The notes under the pieces are model-generated. The model made no database searches. It saw nothing but the letters and a program-made list of their open reading frames with translations, and was not told the origin of the DNA. Made by a program: the position numbers and the translations under genes. From contig NW_026251398.1 in NCBI RefSeq assembly GCF_025118155.1, positions 62,001 to 126,000 of the forward strand: DNA of 64,000 nt, read 5' to 3'. Of the stretch, positions 61,728 to 64,000 are shown piece by piece (position 1 is the first letter of the stretch; every line of letters starts with the position of its first letter). Source of the DNA: Cokeromyces recurvatus. Lineage: Eukaryota > Mucoromycota > Mucoromycetes > Mucorales > Mucoraceae.

Positions 61728-63689
61728 TTATACATAGTTATTCTTGAGAGTTTGATTGCCATCAAATTCACAGCTTCCTGTAAATCCTTGATAGTTAAGT
61801 TTAAACCGTTTAAATTTTTTGCATCGTATATCAAAGCATAGAACTCTACCATCATATAAAGCTGCTGATTCGAAATCCTCTGCTGTGCATTCTTTTAATT
61901 TAAGGTCTGTGCTCCCAAAATAAAACCTATTTTCAGTAGGCATATCAATTTTAATACATAGATCTGAAAAACGATCACTGTCCTTGCCACTTCCAACGTA
62001 AGACAGGATTTCAAACGATGTGTAGGGCAAATTTAAAACCACAACATGTGTTTGGTCTTCGCTGTTTTTATCTATTTGAAGATTGTGATGATCTGTAGTC
62101 ACATCTACTTTAAGCACTTTTAAATTACGAAGTTGCATTGATAGCTGGTAATAAGCGTCGGTTTCAATATAGCAGCAATCTAAATTCAACTCGGTTATAG
62201 AATTATTAATTATAAGCTGTCCTTGGTTACAACCATTAAATCTAGCACTAGAGATATAAAGTTTCTTTAGATTCGTACAAAATTTAAGAACTTGATTATA
62301 ATCAAATACATCCGGAATGTTAATTGTCTCATCTTCATCATCAAAATTAAGATCGAGAGTATCTACAACATTCCCTAGTCTCTCTAATGTGTCAATAACA
62401 GATGTTTGAATATCCTCCTTGTTATCCTTGTAAGCAATATGATGAAAGGACAAATTGTGCAATCCTTTTTTGTTTCTATTCCCTACCAAATCTATAGTAT
62501 TATAAATATGTTCTCTTCTTCCTTGAATCGTATTTTCGATAAAGGGATAGCCTTTCATAAATAAACTATAGCTCCCAAATTCGAATTCATAATTTAAGTT
62601 GCTATATCTACCAGTGGCTGCCAGCTGATTCACAAAGTCTATCATGTTATTAATTGGGATATATATAGAGAATGTATTAAGCTGTAATAAGTAATTTATA
62701 AGCTGTAACATGGTATTTTCACTTAGTTTAAAGAGATCGGCTATAAAATACATCCGACGAAGCGAAGTCATGTTAAAGTTTCGATTCAATTCTAATTTCC
62801 TGAGTCCTGGAAATTTATGTATAATATATTGTATACCAGCATCACTGCAAATGACTGAATCAATTTCCATTTCTTGAATATTGGGACAAGGTTCAATCAA
62901 AGATAAATCAAGTTGCTCCGATGATTCTGTAGCAAGCATTCTTCTATCATTCAGCATAAGAGTATGCATAAATTTTTCGGTATCAGTTTCTTCTGTCTCA
63001 ATCAGTAATTTTTTGATGGTAGCAGTTGGTAAATCATTAAATATTACATCCATCTGGTATAAATTTTTCTGATTTGTAACTATTTTCAGTTTTAGCGCTC
63101 TTAAGCAATCGAAGGTATGTAAAGATTCATATAAAATATTGTTTTGAAATTCGTATTTTCCTTTATCTAATAATTGTCTACCTAGATTATCATATATAGT
63201 AAGCTCTTGAAGTGTGCTACGGAAGACAAGTGCAGTGCTTCTATAACATGATTGTTCTTCTAACTCATAATCGTATTCGGGAAGGGCAGTAAGACGTTGC
63301 CAATGCCCAAGTACTCTTTCATCGTGTAAAGACGACCAGAACGCCTCTGTAGTTGATTCTTCAAATAATTCAGTATTAGGACAAAACTTTGCAAACGTTT
63401 TATACATTGTTCGCTCAACTTGAGGATTTTTGGTAACATTATATATAATTATTTTTTTCACGAATCGCCCTGGATTGTCTGTTGAGGTACTGACTGTGTT
63501 GAGAAAAGCAGCTAATTGCAAATCAGACTTTAATGTAACGTCATTATATAATTCGCTCTGTGCTGATCGACTCCAGCCTTTACAAACTTGTTGACATTGA
63601 CATAATGTTTGTGCATTTTGGTCATCGGAATAAATGTGCTTAAATATAATTTGTAATATTTCAGGTGATAAATTATCCCAATTCACCAT
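61728..63689 (-). CDS. F-box protein with leucine-rich-repeat-like C-terminal region
   Basis: Intronless 653 aa ORF. Residues about 3-50 form an F-box (LSPEILQIIFKHIY, then LCQCQQVCKGWSRSA and ELYNDV), the Skp1-binding module of SCF ubiquitin ligases. The remainder has irregular Leu/Ile/Asn-rich segments such as IHKFPGLRKLELNRN, LDLNFDDED, LKKLYISSARFNG and ITELNLDCCY, consistent with degenerate LRRs for substrate binding. Large families of such single-exon F-box/LRR proteins occur in fungi of this type. The substrate cannot be told. Confidence 0.9.
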   Translation of the reverse strand: MVNWDNLSPEILQIIFKHIYSDDQNAQTLCQCQQVCKGWSRSAQSELYNDVTLKSDLQLAAFLNTVSTSTDNPGRFVKKIIIYNVTKNPQVERTMYKTFAKFCPNTELFEESTTEAFWSSLHDERVLGHWQRLTALPEYDYELEEQSCYRSTALVFRSTLQELTIYDNLGRQLLDKGKYEFQNNILYESLHTFDCLRALKLKIVTNQKNLYQMDVIFNDLPTATIKKLLIETEETDTEKFMHTLMLNDRRMLATESSEQLDLSLIEPCPNIQEMEIDSVICSDAGIQYIIHKFPGLRKLELNRNFNMTSLRRMYFIADLFKLSENTMLQLINYLLQLNTFSIYIPINNMIDFVNQLAATGRYSNLNYEFEFGSYSLFMKGYPFIENTIQGRREHIYNTIDLVGNRNKKGLHNLSFHHIAYKDNKEDIQTSVIDTLERLGNVVDTLDLNFDDEDETINIPDVFDYNQVLKFCTNLKKLYISSARFNGCNQGQLIINNSITELNLDCCYIETDAYYQLSMQLRNLKVLKVDVTTDHHNLQIDKNSEDQTHVVVLNLPYTSFEILSYVGSGKDSDRFSDLCIKIDMPTENRFYFGSTDLKLKECTAEDFESAALYDGRVLCFDIRCKKFKRFKLNYQGFTGSCEFDGNQTLKNNYV

Positions 63690-64000
63690 TTCAAGTTACA
63701 AAGATGAACAAGACAAAAATATGTGAATTATTAATTATTTCAAAATAAAAATGCATCCCTTAAAAAAAGGGGGGAGAAGAAGAAGAAGAAGAAGAAGAAG
63801 AAGAGGCACATTGTGATAGAATAGCAATACTATTATGCAAGAATTATTGATAGTGCTGACTGAAGCTGAAATAAAAAGTCTCACCTTCTCCAACTCAGTT
63901 TGTGTGATATATTTGCATTATAAAAAATGTCAGAGATACACATGTATTCTTATTCTCCATTTAAATAGTATTTGTTATCTTCTTTACAGAATATTTGTTT
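63690..64000. other. 5' flank of the F-box gene to the window edge
   Basis: 311 bases of non-coding AT-rich sequence with a GAA microsatellite at about 63777-63806. No gene seen. Confidence 0.5.

Noticed and set aside
1..64000. CRISPR arrays, bacterial operons or prokaryotic insertion sequences
   Set aside because: No regularly spaced direct repeats with unique spacers; genes are intron-containing and eukaryotic throughout.

Overview
This looks like nuclear DNA from a fungus, most likely a Mucoromycota (Mucorales-like) species. The DNA is very AT-rich. Genes carry short GT-AG introns of roughly 50-150 bases, there are many A/T homopolymers and microsatellites, and the gene content is fungal: a myosin-motor chitin synthase, Fzo1, Pso2/Snm1, a Kre9-like GPI wall protein, pyruvate decarboxylase and histidinol-phosphate aminotransferase. 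I joined exons by hand, using reading phase and splice sites. Most genes close exactly in frame. Species-level placement is inference.

Layout, left half. 1-1121 (-) is a partial vacuolar-type amino acid transporter (AAAP family) running off the left edge. A 3.3 kb gap follows. 4477-10759 (+) is a class V-type chitin synthase fused to a myosin motor domain. 11116-13002 (+) is an ankyrin protein, convergent with pyruvate decarboxylase at 13277-15074 (-). 15-20 kb is mostly empty apart from a small Cys/His ORF at 17000-17278 (-). 20311-21539 (-) is an unrecognised protein with two hydrophobic segments whose first exon appears to be the start codon alone. 22390-24506 (+) is a CAMK-like protein kinase, convergent with an ABCD-type half transporter at 24718-27162 (-). 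The transporter is divergent from a 2OG-Fe(II) oxygenase at 27789-28538 (+), which in turn converges on a poly(A) polymerase-family gene at 28634-30531 (-).

Layout, right half. 32035-33169 (-) is a Thr/Ser-rich GPI wall protein and 34039-35631 (+) an R3H/G-patch (Sqs1-like) protein. 36507-39017 (+) is the mitofusin Fzo1. Three co-oriented minus-strand genes follow: PIG-U/Gab1 (39160-40804), a cytochrome P450 (40930-42934) and HIS5 (43394-44619). A gene-poor stretch holds a tRNA-Ala(UGC) at 47889-47961 and a small GC-rich island near 45.5 kb. 49420-52292 (-) is a large PPR protein. 54.2-55.25 kb (+) holds what I read as a decayed Fanzor/TnpB-like (OrfB family) nuclease gene. The window ends with a MiT/TFE-like bHLH factor (56097-56979, -), PSO2/SNM1 (58805-60903, -) and an F-box protein (61728-63689, -).

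There is no obvious pathway cluster. The genes are mostly housekeeping ones: cell wall (chitin synthase, GPI protein, GPI transamidase), mitochondria (Fzo1, PPR), DNA repair and RNA processing. The most interesting non-housekeeping signal is the decayed TnpB/Fanzor-like relic. Start-codon-only exon usage, microexons, in-frame minisatellites and recurrent oligo(T)-oligo(A) junctions are the other features worth a look.
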